A stretch of 64,000 nucleotides of DNA from Paraburkholderia sabiae (GCF_030412785.1 NZ_CP125298.1:124001-188000), one strand, 5' to 3'; shown: positions 56,054 to 63,934, counted from the first letter of the stretch. Program-made: numbers and translations. The notes: a model not told the origin generated them from the letters alone.

Positions 56054-56239
56054 TCAATATCCGCGAAACGCGTGCAGACAATCGATCGTCCAGATCGATC
56101 CGCCAGGAAGCGGGCAGAACTCTTGCCGCTCGCCGGACCAGCGATTGACCCTGATCATCCCACCCCCCTGATAGTCATATCGAAACATATAACCGAACAC
56201 GATAATCCCGAGCACAAGCGCGAATGCGAGGTATTTCAT
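56054..56239 (-). CDS. Small single-helix membrane protein of the array
   Basis: A 61-residue protein, MKYLAFALVLGIIVFGYMFRYDYQGGGMIRV and onward, with one N-terminal helix (or uncleaved signal) and a short outer domain with two Cys. The ATG at 56239 is preceded by AATAGGAAT, which contains the stop of the gene before. Confidence 0.55.
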   Translation of the reverse strand: MKYLAFALVLGIIVFGYMFRYDYQGGGMIRVNRWSGERQEFCPLPGGSIWTIDCLHAFRGY

Positions 56240-56250
56240 GGACAATATTC

Positions 56251-56481
56251 CTATTGCTCGTCGTCCTGCCAGTAATCACCGCCCAACGTATTTATGGCAT
56301 CGGTTCGAGCGTCATCTTCGGTGGCAAAGACGGTGGACGGCGCACCGATCAGACTCCCCGTAATGTCTTCCAACTGCCAAGCCCACCCACCCTGAAGAAC
56401 AAACACGACCACCTTTGCGTACCATCTATAACGCAATCCTTGGAGTATCGGATGAGGTTCATGTCCAACGACTATCGGCAT
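56251..56481 (-). CDS. Small hypothetical protein of the array
   Basis: A 76-residue soluble protein, MPIVVGHEPHPILQGLRYRWYAKVVVFVLQGGWAWQLEDITGS, probably alpha/beta, with a C-terminal helix (ATEDDARTDAINTLGGDY). AAGGAAATGCG precedes it. Unknown family. Confidence 0.58.
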   Translation of the reverse strand: MPIVVGHEPHPILQGLRYRWYAKVVVFVLQGGWAWQLEDITGSLIGAPSTVFATEDDARTDAINTLGGDYWQDDEQ

Positions 56482-56505
56482 CGCATTTCCTTCGATTTTC
56501 CGTGG

Positions 56506-57264
56506 TCAAGTAAGTTCAGCGCGCACCCGTGCCATCGTGCCCGCATGTAGATGATCGGCTGCCAGCGCCAGGGCGCTGTCCCGCCACCGATTATGTGCAA
56601 CGTAGCGCGGATGACTGGTCCTGTAGCAGAGTGTCCGGCCGACGCGGAATTGCCATAGGCAACGCGGCTCGATTGCAACACTATCAGTCCGATCGGGGAA
56701 ACAGTCGCGCAAGAATCGATCGTAGGCCGCCCCTGTGGTGAAGAGGATCACATCAGGGTCGGTCACAGCAATGTGAGCGCGAAGCAAATCCTGCGACAGC
56801 GACTGGATACGGTCGAACGATTCCGCCACCTTAGGCGAGCCCCCGGCATGACTCACACAGAACAGATTCGCCCAACCGACAGCAACGCCAGCATCGGGCA
56901 GCCGCGCGTGCATCGACCGTCTCACCTGGCGCAAGAACTGGAGGAATTTATGGCGCTCGGGTGGACGCTCCATCCAACGTGCGTGAGACTGCATCGACTC
57001 GGAAACTGCGTCCATCGTGGGCACGTTCCCCTGCTTGAACTTGCATTCTTTGTTTCGCCACGCCTTCGTTTCCATCCCTACAACCAGTAAACGGTGCTTC
57101 GCGTCCGCAAAGCCGGCTGGAACTGTCGGAAGGAATAGCCCCGAAAGGCCATGGACGTTGTCGAAGACGGCAGCAAGGTTCGTAGCGGTGAGGATTTCGA
57201 GATAGCTCTGTGCTAACGTGAATGCGTGGCTGTCGGCCTCGCTGCTTTTGAGAGTTTCGCCCAT
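56506..57264 (-). CDS. Putative uracil-DNA-glycosylase-fold protein
   Basis: This 252-residue protein includes RLLVVGMETKAW near residue 60, which resembles the VGxEP/VGQE loop of the uracil-DNA glycosylase fold. VGWANLFCVSH, DPDVILFTTGAAYDRFL and TSHPRYVAHNRWRDSAL follow, a strand order compatible with that fold, with S-H-P near the usual leucine-loop motif. The likeness is by eye and weak, and the usual catalytic Asp/His pairs were not assigned. It lies 30 bp after the receiver-like gene in the same direction. Confidence 0.5.
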   Translation of the reverse strand: MGETLKSSEADSHAFTLAQSYLEILTATNLAAVFDNVHGLSGLFLPTVPAGFADAKHRLLVVGMETKAWRNKECKFKQGNVPTMDAVSESMQSHARWMERPPERHKFLQFLRQVRRSMHARLPDAGVAVGWANLFCVSHAGGSPKVAESFDRIQSLSQDLLRAHIAVTDPDVILFTTGAAYDRFLRDCFPDRTDSVAIEPRCLWQFRVGRTLCYRTSHPRYVAHNRWRDSALALAADHLHAGTMARVRAELT

Positions 57265-57294
57265 ATTGATTGTTTGCTTGTTCGTTCGCAGGGC

Positions 57295-57615
57295 TCAAGC
57301 CCGGATGTCACGATGGACGGGACGCTCGCGCATGAGCTTCTCGATCGCTTGAACGCCGGCTTGCATCTTCTCCGCGGCAGAGGGGTTTGCCGTGTGGATC
57401 CTGATTACTGGTGGCACGAATCCTCGAAGCGCGACCGCCCCTTCGATCCAAACGATCACGTCGTAACCCGTGCCGCGAGCGTCATCGCCCAGATCATGGT
57501 CCAAACTGAGTTCCGTGACGCCGCCTGCTTCAAGCAGCAGGATCGCTTCCGACGGCCAATACACCCGATCCCAGCCCTCCGGCGTCGGGCGCTCGTCATC
57601 AAGAAACAGTTTCAT
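57295..57615 (-). CDS. Cyclic-phosphate receiver-like (cREC) protein
   Basis: This 106-residue single-domain protein starts MKLFLDDERPTPEGW, then TELSLDHDLGDD, GYDVIVWI, VIRIHTANPSAAEKM and a C-terminal helix. The LDDER-P start and SLDHDLG strand are marks of the cyclic-phosphate processing receiver family, a CheY-like fold proposed to act on 2',3'-cyclic phosphates. AGAGGAC precedes the start. Confidence 0.8.
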   Translation of the reverse strand: MKLFLDDERPTPEGWDRVYWPSEAILLLEAGGVTELSLDHDLGDDARGTGYDVIVWIEGAVALRGFVPPVIRIHTANPSAAEKMQAGVQAIEKLMRERPVHRDIRA

Positions 57616-57643
57616 GTCCTCTCATTTCCTCCTGCCCGTTTCC

Positions 57644-57886
57644 CTATGGAATAGCCCGCGCACCGGCTGGAAGCTCGTACGCAAGTTCGGTGAGTCGTGC
57701 GAACTCAGCCTCGTGATCTTCTTCCGCAGCTAGCGGTCGAGCATTTTCATACCATCCTTGCAAAGCAGCTTGTGCTATCGCGCTACGGATCTTCATCTCC
57801 GCGACCGGTAACGGAGCATCATTTGCGAAAAGCTCACGAATCACGTTTTCAGTCGCTTCTGTAACATCGCTGTATGTAGTGTTCAT
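57644..57886 (-). CDS. Small acidic protein of the array
   Basis: An 80-residue helical protein, MNTTYSDVTEATENVIRELFANDAPLPVAEMKIRSAIAQAALQGWYE, acidic overall. GGAAAATTGGTGA precedes the start, and a GGGAAAC block follows the stop. Unknown family. Confidence 0.58.
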   Translation of the reverse strand: MNTTYSDVTEATENVIRELFANDAPLPVAEMKIRSAIAQAALQGWYENARPLAAEEDHEAEFARLTELAYELPAGARAIP

Positions 57887-57928
57887 TGCTCACCAATTTT
57901 CCTCTGTCGAAAACGGCCTAATCGCCCT

Positions 57929-58222
57929 TCAGTCGTTCGGCAAGCCCGACGAGCACCGCACCGTCCACTCGCGGCCCACCAGCTTGATGTCGAAGGTGGC
58001 GGGCCACGGTTTCCAGGTCTTCCTCTCCGGGCCCTTGCCCTCATCCTCGTAGTAGCGTGTCAGGCTCGCCGTGGGATGGCCGCATGCGTTTTTCAGCTGC
58101 ACCCTGATCACATCGCGCACGCTCATGCCGCTGGCAACGGCTTTCGTGCGGTCACCCGCGAAAACGGGTGTGCGCTCAAGATAGCGCTCAAGGATTTCTT
58201 CAATCTGTTGTTCGGTGGTCAT
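57929..58222 (-). CDS. Small hypothetical protein of the array
   Basis: A 97-residue protein, MTTEQQIEEILERYLERTPVFAGDRTKAVASGMSVRDVIRVQLKNACG. A helical first part is followed by strands (WPATFDIKLVGREWTVRCSSG). The start at 58222 has GGGAAAAGAGAG upstream; a start further out (58264) adds 14 weak residues. Unknown family. Confidence 0.6.
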   Translation of the reverse strand: MTTEQQIEEILERYLERTPVFAGDRTKAVASGMSVRDVIRVQLKNACGHPTASLTRYYEDEGKGPERKTWKPWPATFDIKLVGREWTVRCSSGLPND

Positions 58223-58268
58223 GCTCTCTTTTCCCGTTTCGCGCACGCGAAAGTCGCCGCGCATTTTC

Positions 58269-58499
58269 CTACCAGTCAGCGCCGTTAAGTGCCTCGTATT
58301 TGATACCGTGACCTTCGAAATCAATCTTGTGAGGCAAACCTTGCAAAGCGTCAGAAATCGCTTCGTATTGATGCTCGTTGATGATGGCCTCTGAAATTTG
58401 AGGATTACGCTTGAGCGGAGTGAAGGCGATAGTTTTCGCTCCGTGCAGCGTGCTACTGAGTGTGTCTTTCGTGTGGACTTGAAGCGCGATTTGAGCCAT
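58269..58499 (-). CDS. Small hypothetical protein of the array
   Basis: A 76-residue protein, MAQIALQVHTKDTLSSTLHGAKTIAFTPLKRNPQISEAIINEHQYEA. It ends GIKYEALNGADW then TAGGAAAAT. The last 24 bases and the GGAAAA that follows nearly match the end of the 63055 gene (HNGANW, TAGGAAAAT), although the bodies of the two proteins differ. GCATAGGAAAACAAC precedes the start. Confidence 0.6.
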   Translation of the reverse strand: MAQIALQVHTKDTLSSTLHGAKTIAFTPLKRNPQISEAIINEHQYEAISDALQGLPHKIDFEGHGIKYEALNGADW

Positions 58500-58589
58500 G
58501 TTGTTTTCCTATGCCGGTTGATGCACCGTGACCAACGCGCACCCTAATGATGAAGTTCTTGGTGGTCATCTACCATGTTTCTTGTGCTG

Positions 58590-58862
58590 CTAGTCAAGGT
58601 TACCTGCTTCCTCTTGCGCTTTACTGCGCGCGTTGCTCACAGCAGTCTCGACATGGGCATCCAAGTTCTCACGAAAGCAAGTGTGGTAGAACTTGTTATC
58701 CGTGTCGGGCGTCATTGTCTGCTTGGCGAGGTCGCTACAGTGCCTGCCAATCTTCACAAGGAACTGATGCTGCTGATACTTCGAAACCCACATAGGCGTG
58801 AATAAGCCCAGCACGTAGGCGACACCAGCTACCGCGACCAATGGGAACGACCGCTTAAACAT
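58590..58862 (-). CDS. Small single-helix membrane protein of the array
   Basis: A 90-residue protein, MFKRSFPLVAVAGVAYVLGLFTPMWVSKYQ, with one N-terminal helix. The periplasmic part has two Cys (GRHCSDLAKQTMTPDTDNKFYHTCFRENLD) likely paired, and the C-terminus is helical. It follows the IS5 element. Confidence 0.6.
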   Translation of the reverse strand: MFKRSFPLVAVAGVAYVLGLFTPMWVSKYQQHQFLVKIGRHCSDLAKQTMTPDTDNKFYHTCFRENLDAHVETAVSNARSKAQEEAGNLD

Positions 58863-58980
58863 TCAAGCCTCGACTATGCAGTAGCTATGGGAAAGGGCCG
58901 GCCTTCGATAAGAGATTCGATCCTCGACTTACTTCTGGCCATCCGGAGCATCATGATCCGATTCCAGCAATTTTCCGATT

Positions 58981-59847
58981 TAGACCGTGTTATGAACTTC
59001 GAAGTACTGGCACTGCATGCACGAGCATAAGCATGGCAAAGACAACGAAATGAAGCCCAGCCAATGTTTCAGGTAATCGCTCATAGTCGCGCGCGAGGCG
59101 GCGAAAACGGTTGAGCCAGCCGAAGCTGCGCTCGACCACCCAGCGCCGGGGCAGCAGCACGAAGCCTTTTTTCGCTTCCTGCAGTTTGATGACCTGCAGC
59201 TCAATGCCCTCATTGCGTGCAGCGTGAGCAGCATCTTCACCTGTGTAGCCCTGATCTGCGAAGGCCACCTTGACCGTCTCTCCCGTAACGTCCTGCACCT
59301 GACGCGCGAGTTCGCCTACCTGCGCGCGCTCCTGTTCATTCGCCGGTGTCACATGTACCGCAAGCAAATGTCCCAGCGTGTCGACCGCGATATGGACTTT
59401 GCTGCCACGCTTGCGTTTGTAGCCGTCATAGCCCGCACGTGGACCACTCTCGCAAGTGGATTGCATCGTCCGCCCATCCAGAATCACGGCGCTGGGCTGG
59501 CCCTGCCGACCTTGCGCAACACGGATGATCGAGCGTAAATCGCAGACCATGTTCTCAAAACAACCTGCCTGCAGCCACCGCTGGGTCTGCTGGTACACCA
59601 TCTCCCACGCAGGAAAGTTGTTGGGCATCATTCTCCACGGCGCACCGGCACGCACGATCCAGCGTAACGCGTTGAACATTTCGCGCAGTTCGTATTTGCG
59701 CTGCGGGGCCGCTTCATTCATCAATGTCAGATACGGCGCCACGAAACTCCACTCTTCGTCGGACACGTCTGTTGGGTAAGGCCTGCGCATTTCTTTTGTC
59801 ATGCGCCCAGGATACCAGGTTATACAAAAAGTTCATAACACCGTCTA
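58981..59847 (-). mobile_element. IS5-family insertion sequence
   Basis: Inverted ends TAGACCGTGTTATGAACTT (58981-58999) and AAGTTCATAACACCGTCTA (59829-59847) match at 18 of 19 positions. A TA or TTA/TAA target duplication fits the borders. It lies between the genes at 59845 and 58590, and the last base of the stop codon of the first is supplied by the element end. Confidence 0.88.
58990..59802 (-). CDS. IS5-family transposase
   Basis: This 270-residue DDE transposase has the N-terminal TDVSDEEWSFVAPYL and RWIVRAGAPWRMMP region. The catalytic residues appear in AVILDGRTMQ (Asp), VAFADQGYTG (Asp) and WVVERSFGWLNRFRRLARDYER (Glu of the DDE, with the Y-R-E-K-like block). It is intact and probably active. 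Single frame, without the programmed frameshift of the IS427 group. Confidence 0.94.
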   Translation of the reverse strand: MTKEMRRPYPTDVSDEEWSFVAPYLTLMNEAAPQRKYELREMFNALRWIVRAGAPWRMMPNNFPAWEMVYQQTQRWLQAGCFENMVCDLRSIIRVAQGRQGQPSAVILDGRTMQSTCESGPRAGYDGYKRKRGSKVHIAVDTLGHLLAVHVTPANEQERAQVGELARQVQDVTGETVKVAFADQGYTGEDAAHAARNEGIELQVIKLQEAKKGFVLLPRRWVVERSFGWLNRFRRLARDYERLPETLAGLHFVVFAMLMLVHAVPVLRSS

Positions 59848-60144
59848 AATTACTCTCATCAGTCGCAGCACAGAGACCGCGACAGCACCAGCCAGCACCA
59901 GCCAAGAGAACGTGCGTGCCAACACAGTGTCCCTCAGCATCGCTTTCACGCCGGCGACGACGAGCTGTAACAACCCCATCACGCCGAGCGCGACAACGGC
60001 CCAAAGTGGCACCGTGACGTCCATGCCTCGCAGCAGCGAGGTCGCAGTAAGCGACATAAGGTAGAGCGCCGAGCCACTGATTAGCGGCATCAGCCAGCCT
60101 TCGTTCTTGCTGGCCCATGCAAGTCTTTTGCAAATGCTTTTCAT
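59845..60144 (-). CDS. Three-helix membrane protein of the array
   Basis: A 99-residue protein, MKSICKRLAWASKNEGWLMPLISGSALYLMSLTATSLL, with three hydrophobic segments (about 18-36, 44-64, 77-95). Its stop codon (TAG) uses the first base of the IS5 end; before the insertion the same place would have read TAA, so the protein is unchanged. AAAGAGAAG precedes the start. Confidence 0.62.
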   Translation of the reverse strand: MKSICKRLAWASKNEGWLMPLISGSALYLMSLTATSLLRGMDVTVPLWAVVALGVMGLLQLVVAGVKAMLRDTVLARTFSWLVLAGAVAVSVLRLMRVI

Positions 60145-60192
60145 GCTTCTCTTTAAGAAGGATTTTCCGTTACGTTTGCCGGAGCCGGTAAG

Positions 60193-60819
60193 TCAACCGT
60201 GCCTCAAGTGAGGTCTGGAGAAATCTTCCAACGTTTGTATGGCGGTGAGTATTTGCTTTGTCAATTCGTTATCGGATGAGGTGCGAGTTCCGAAGACCTC
60301 AGATCTGACCTTGCTGGAAAATTGACGGTCAACACGAAAATTTTCACCTTCACTTACACAGTTGTCGATATAGCTTTCGATCGCCGCATACAGGACCGAT
60401 ACGCATCGCGACAGCAGTTGTGTCGCTTCGCGCGCCCCGGAGCCCCAAATTGCTTCTGCTTCAAGACTACGAGTATCGAACTCTTTCAAAGCGGTCGCGA
60501 CATGCGACCAACGATTCTTGAAAACATGGTTCCAAGCGTTTACTTCGTCTTTCGTGGATGGATTGACGCCGGCTTGCTTGTACCCTGCGGGGAATTCAGC
60601 TGCGACCACGAGCGGAGCCCTACAGTTGAAAAGCGCCTCACGAAGCGAATACGATGCGCGCATTAGCGCTAGTGCAGCCTCGAACTTTGTCCTTCCACCA
60701 AGCTCGCGCAGCCAGTTATTGAGTCCTTTCCGTGCAACTAGTGCCGTAACGATGCCTGCTACCCCGAGCAAAACATCTTTTCCCATGCCCACGACTAGAC
60801 CGATCTCAGCTAGTCCCAT
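60193..60819 (-). CDS. Hypothetical protein with N-terminal membrane helix
   Basis: A 208-residue protein, MGLAEIGLVVGMGKDVLLGVAGIVTALVARKGLNNWLREL. One N-terminal hydrophobic segment is followed by a helical cytoplasmic domain (KFEAALALMRASYSLREALFNC through AWNHVFKNRWSHVATALKEFDTRSLEAEAIWG). It resembles helical membrane-tethered proteins of unknown role. The hairpin repeat at 60847 lies just upstream. Confidence 0.62.
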   Translation of the reverse strand: MGLAEIGLVVGMGKDVLLGVAGIVTALVARKGLNNWLRELGGRTKFEAALALMRASYSLREALFNCRAPLVVAAEFPAGYKQAGVNPSTKDEVNAWNHVFKNRWSHVATALKEFDTRSLEAEAIWGSGAREATQLLSRCVSVLYAAIESYIDNCVSEGENFRVDRQFSSKVRSEVFGTRTSSDNELTKQILTAIQTLEDFSRPHLRHG

Positions 60820-60846
60820 GGCAACTCACACGCAGTCTCATTCATT

Positions 60847-60879
60847 GTTTTCCTTGTCCGGCCGGGCCGGCGTTTTCCG
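60847..60879. repeat. Array hairpin repeat, copy at 60.8 kb
   Basis: GTTTTCCTTGTCCGGCC, then GGGCCGGCGTTTTCCG on the plus strand: a GCCGG-type palindrome between two TTTTCC boxes, lying between the stop at 60888 and the start at 60819. Confidence 0.65.
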
Positions 60880-60887
60880 TGCCGTCG

Positions 60888-61274
60888 TTAGCTATGGTTC
60901 TGGCAAACGGGACAAGTCCACTGGCCGAAGTGCGCGTGCATGCCGACTGAGCGAGGAAGGCGAATCTTTTTCCCCGACGTTTCGTAGCAACGGGCACAGT
61001 AAGGGCCCTCTCCACCGAACTTGTATCCCCCATTCATCATCTCCGGCTCTTCGCGAGATCGCGATTCGAGTTTCGATGCTAGTTCGGTGTTCTTTTGGAT
61101 CAGCGCTGCAATCTGTTCCTTCAGCCCAGCCGCTTCCACCTTGGCGTCAGCGAGTTCGCTTTGCAGGTCGGCAAGTAGCGTCTTAATTTCCGCATCCTTG
61201 AGCTTCTCGTTGAGCGTGCGCAGCTGCTTGGCTATTTCTAACGCTACCTGAAGCGACGAAACAATATCTGCCAT
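60888..61274 (-). CDS. Coiled-coil protein with C-terminal zinc ribbon
   Basis: A 128-residue protein. MADIVSSLQVALEIAKQLRTLNEKLKDAEIKTLLADLQSELADAKVEAAGLKEQIAALIQKNTELASKLES forms a long coiled coil (about 10-80). A ribbon follows with two Cys pairs (YCARCYETSGKKIRL and CPVCQNHS). The type is common in accessory regions and phage of proteobacteria, without a known role. The start at 61274 has no strong site; a frame start further up adds 21 residues. Confidence 0.7.
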   Translation of the reverse strand: MADIVSSLQVALEIAKQLRTLNEKLKDAEIKTLLADLQSELADAKVEAAGLKEQIAALIQKNTELASKLESRSREEPEMMNGGYKFGGEGPYCARCYETSGKKIRLPRSVGMHAHFGQWTCPVCQNHS

Positions 61275-61352
61275 CACATTCCCTAGACTGTTTAACTGGT
61301 GGTCCGACAATCGAGGCGATGTCCCCGCTTCGTGCACCTCAAGCTATTCACG

Positions 61353-61784
61353 TCACGCCACATTCAACGATTCTAGAACCGCTCGATAGCCGTCGTACGG
61401 GTAGCACGGCCAGCCGGACGGCATACAGAAGCCGTTACGCCGCTCGATGTTCTCGAATTGAGCGTGCCAACCGGTGCCCCGCGTGAACACCCAGCCTGAA
61501 AGGCCCGTTCCCTCGAACTGATCGTACGTGATGTCAATCAGGACGTTGTCGACCTCGAACCAAGCATGTGTCTGGTCGCCCGTTAGCTCTGGGTGCCCCT
61601 CACCGCATACATACATCCCGTCGTATCCGAGTTGCTCCTTTAGAAAACGCCCAACAATCTCAGTCGCCGGACCGCAAGCTCCACGCGGAAACTCAGCGAA
61701 TATTGCGCCCGGCCCGCCATAAAGACTACTCAAGCCACGGCGGCAAGATATCGCAACCCTCTCAATTGCCGTGCGATCAACCAC
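61353..61784 (-). CDS. Transglutaminase/papain-fold-like protein
   Basis: A 143-residue protein from a GTG start. GACGPATEIVGRFL carries a Cys at about residue 37 on a helix, THAWFEVDN a His at about 73, and LIDITYDQF an Asp at about 84 (or 88). This Cys-His-Asp order and spacing is that of transglutaminase-like peptidases. It is cytoplasmic, with no signal. It could be a deamidase, peptidase or a small toxin or effector; these cannot be told apart here. AGGAAAACGGGG precedes the start. Confidence 0.65.
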   Translation of the reverse strand: MVDRTAIERVAISCRRGLSSLYGGPGAIFAEFPRGACGPATEIVGRFLKEQLGYDGMYVCGEGHPELTGDQTHAWFEVDNVLIDITYDQFEGTGLSGWVFTRGTGWHAQFENIERRNGFCMPSGWPCYPYDGYRAVLESLNVA

Positions 61785-61806
61785 AATTGCCCCGTTTTCC
61801 TGTCCG

Positions 61807-62085
61807 TTATTGGTCGAGGCAGCTCTTGACAGCCAGCGCTCGAATCTCGTTCGGCGTCGTACGCACCATTTGACTGTTCAGATAAACGCCTGCGACGAAC
61901 ATCTCGCCATTCGCACCGTCTCGCGCCTTCGCTTCTTTTGCCGCGGATTGCATGCTCATACCTGCATCACGGTCACGAGCATATTCCGCGAATTTATCGC
62001 CGAACGCCGCGCATTGTTCAGGTTTTGCGGCATGCGCACCCATAGATACCATCGCAAACGAAAAGACAACAAACGATTTCATCAT
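61807..62085 (-). CDS. Secreted hypothetical protein of the array
   Basis: A 92-residue protein, MMKSFVVFSFAMVSMGAHAAKPEQCAAFGDKFAEYARDRDAGMSMQSAAKEAKARDG. A signal peptide is cut after AHA, and the mature part is helical with two Cys. TTAGGAAA immediately precedes the start. Probably periplasmic; unknown function. Confidence 0.65.
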   Translation of the reverse strand: MMKSFVVFSFAMVSMGAHAAKPEQCAAFGDKFAEYARDRDAGMSMQSAAKEAKARDGANGEMFVAGVYLNSQMVRTTPNEIRALAVKSCLDQ

Positions 62086-62145
62086 TTTCCTAAAGCTTGT
62101 ACGGCACGCGGACACCCGGGCTTGCCTGCTGGATTTTCCGATACT

Positions 62146-62520
62146 TCACTGCGCGCCAGCAGCGCACGGATTCTGGCGCAGGTACGCCAACATATCACTC
62201 CCTTGCCCGAGTGCTGCGGCGCTGCCATGCTGTTGCCGCGTCACTTCCGTTTCGTGATCGCCAACCGATTTAAGACGGATCAATGTGAGTGGCTGGCGAA
62301 ACCATGCGTAATCGCCAGTTGAATTGATGTAGCCGCTCATCTTCGGCTCGGTCATGCCGAGGCTCGATGCCGCCTTCTCCGCACCTTTCTCATAGAGACA
62401 GCGGTAGTCCGCAGCAACGACGAATCGGGCGTTCGGCTGAGTGTCGGCCAACTCTTCTTGAGTCATCGCACAACCTGTCAACCCTGCGGCCAGGAGGCCC
62501 ACGCATAGTGCATATTTCAT
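62146..62520 (-). CDS. Predicted lipoprotein of the array
   Basis: A 124-residue protein, MKYALCVGLLAAGLTGCAMTQEELADTQPNARFVVAADYRCLYEKG, with lipobox LTGC at residue 17. The mature domain has WFRQPLTLIRLKSVGDHETEV and AYLRQNPCAAG. The start at 62520 sits in ATAGGAAAATGGG. Unknown function. Confidence 0.66.
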   Translation of the reverse strand: MKYALCVGLLAAGLTGCAMTQEELADTQPNARFVVAADYRCLYEKGAEKAASSLGMTEPKMSGYINSTGDYAWFRQPLTLIRLKSVGDHETEVTRQQHGSAAALGQGSDMLAYLRQNPCAAGAQ

Positions 62521-62536
62521 CCCATTTTCCTATCGC

Positions 62537-63037
62537 TTATTCGAACACGACATGGAGTTCGTACCCCTTGCCGTTTGGCCAAGTCTTCCGGATTGTGGAA
62601 ATCCTAACCGTCCCGTTCATTGCCGTCACGTCGCCTCTACGCGCAACAATCGCTTGCTCCACTGCAATTGGCAACGGCAGGCCCGATGCGCGGATGCTCA
62701 ATGCCTTGGAAGCCTTCAACAGTTCCTGTATCGCAACAGCATCCGACAGCGGCTGATTTAGGTTTAGCACGAGTTCAAGTTGTGTGACTTTGGTCGCGCT
62801 TCCCGTCACGTAAAACGCGAGGTTGTTTGCAATGCCCGTGGTCGCTGTTCCAATTTCCCGGTATTCGCTCGCGCAACCGCCATAGGTTACGTCCTGAGCG
62901 AGCCACGGACGTGTTGACAGCTTTTCGGTCACAAGGTATCCGCACACATCGGCAGGGAGGCTGCTCTTTAATGCCGCTTGAGCACCGCCGGCCGAAAGTA
63001 TCATGCATGCTGCGATCAGCGCCTTTATGGGTCTCAT
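62537..63037 (-). CDS. Secreted hypothetical protein of the array
   Basis: A 166-residue protein, MRPIKALIAACMILSAGGAQAALKSSLPADVCGYLVTEKL, with a signal peptide (cut near 22) and a strand-rich mature domain with Cys pairs (ADVCGYL, TYGGCASEY). The start at 63037 is preferred to one 40 codons earlier, because the signal then sits at the N-terminus. Probably periplasmic; no family is recognised. Confidence 0.66.
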   Translation of the reverse strand: MRPIKALIAACMILSAGGAQAALKSSLPADVCGYLVTEKLSTRPWLAQDVTYGGCASEYREIGTATTGIANNLAFYVTGSATKVTQLELVLNLNQPLSDAVAIQELLKASKALSIRASGLPLPIAVEQAIVARRGDVTAMNGTVRISTIRKTWPNGKGYELHVVFE

Positions 63038-63054
63038 GATTTTTGCGGATTTTC

Positions 63055-63267
63055 CTACCAGTTCGCGCCGTTGTGGGCGGACAACCGCTCGCTGCCGGCG
63101 AGGGCGAATTTGTACGGCACGCCAGCAGCATCCAATTCTTTCTGGAGCGTTGGCCACTGTTCATCGCTCACGAATGCCTCGAAGACACCCGATGATTCGT
63201 TGTATACCGCAACTACTCCCACCGTTGCGCCTACGTCGTCAGCCGAAAGTTCGAGCGTGATGGCCAT
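63055..63267 (-). CDS. Small hypothetical protein of the array
   Basis: A 70-residue protein, MAITLELSADDVGATVGVVAVYNESSGVFEAFVSDEQWPTLQKELDAAGVPYKF, ending LSAHNGANW then TAGGAAAAT. Mainly strands. Its 3' end matches that of the 58269 gene. GGAAAATGGGAAAACGCG precedes the start. Confidence 0.6.
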   Translation of the reverse strand: MAITLELSADDVGATVGVVAVYNESSGVFEAFVSDEQWPTLQKELDAAGVPYKFALAGSERLSAHNGANW

Positions 63268-63284
63268 CGCGTTTTCCCATTTTC

Positions 63285-63533
63285 CTACTCATCAAGCAAC
63301 AGGTCGAAATCGGAATCGGGATGGTTGTCAAACAGCAGCCTCGATTGACGGACCGCCCCTCCATCGGCTTTCCAGCACATTGCCATCGATCCCGTCGAGC
63401 ACGAGACGCTACCGATCAACGCATACGGGCTATGCTGACCAGCTTGCCTCTCGATCGTGGGCGTGAAATGCGCCTCGCGGCAGCGAACGGCTGCGCCGCC
63501 TAGCACCTTTTGAACGTCGAACGTGTCGCTCAT
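63285..63533 (-). CDS. Small hypothetical protein of the array
   Basis: An 82-residue protein, MSDTFDVQKVLGGAAVRCREAHFTPTIERQAGQHSPYALIGSVSCS. Its start overlaps the stop of the gene before by 4 bp (ATGA). Strand-rich, with Cys in SVSCSTGSMAMCWKADGG. Ends DFDLLLDE then TAGGAAAAT. Confidence 0.6.
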   Translation of the reverse strand: MSDTFDVQKVLGGAAVRCREAHFTPTIERQAGQHSPYALIGSVSCSTGSMAMCWKADGGAVRQSRLLFDNHPDSDFDLLLDE

Positions 63534-63931
63534 GTTTCGTGTCGTTCGGGCTGCCGGCCCGTGCGGGGCGCGCAAGCGCCTACGTCGTTTTCCAGTGCCG
63601 GCCCAGCCGGCGAATTTTCATATGCCTGCTTGATAGCGTGTTCTTGCCACGCTTGCCGGATGATCGCGGCCATCGTTTCAACAATGGCACGCCGGTCATC
63701 TTCGCGGATTCGCTCAAGATGAAATGCATCTTCGAGCTTTGCGCCGTGGTCATCGCTCAGTTCATCGACAATGCCTCGCGCTGCCCGATGCGCCCAATCA
63801 TCAGCGAGGGGCAGATTCACAGCCGGATCGCCATGCCAATTCTCACGATGCCATTCTTCGCTGGCATCAAACGGGCGTGCGTCGCCACGAGCAAGTGCCG
63901 ACCGCGCCATTTCCAAAAAGCTAATTGCCAT
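63530..63931 (-). CDS. Hypothetical protein of the array, C-terminus encoded through a hairpin repeat
   Basis: A 133-residue protein, MAISFLEMARSALARGDARPFDASEEWHRENWHGDPAVNLPLADDWAHRAARGIVDELSDDHGAK. Helical and acidic, no signal peptide. The hairpin repeat at 63586-63620 falls inside the gene and encodes YENSPAGPALENDV, so the last 35 or so residues may be foreign to the original protein. GGAAAAAGACG precedes the start. Confidence 0.6.
   Translation of the reverse strand: MAISFLEMARSALARGDARPFDASEEWHRENWHGDPAVNLPLADDWAHRAARGIVDELSDDHGAKLEDAFHLERIREDDRRAIVETMAAIIRQAWQEHAIKQAYENSPAGPALENDVGACAPRTGRQPERHET
63586..63620. repeat. Array hairpin repeat, copy at 63.6 kb (inside a gene)
   Basis: CGTTTTCCAGTGCCGGCC, then CAGCCGGCGAATTTTCA on the plus strand: a GCCGGC palindrome between TTTTCC-like boxes. 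It lies within the coding sequence at 63530-63931, unlike the other three copies. Confidence 0.65.
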
Positions 63932-63934
63932 CGT

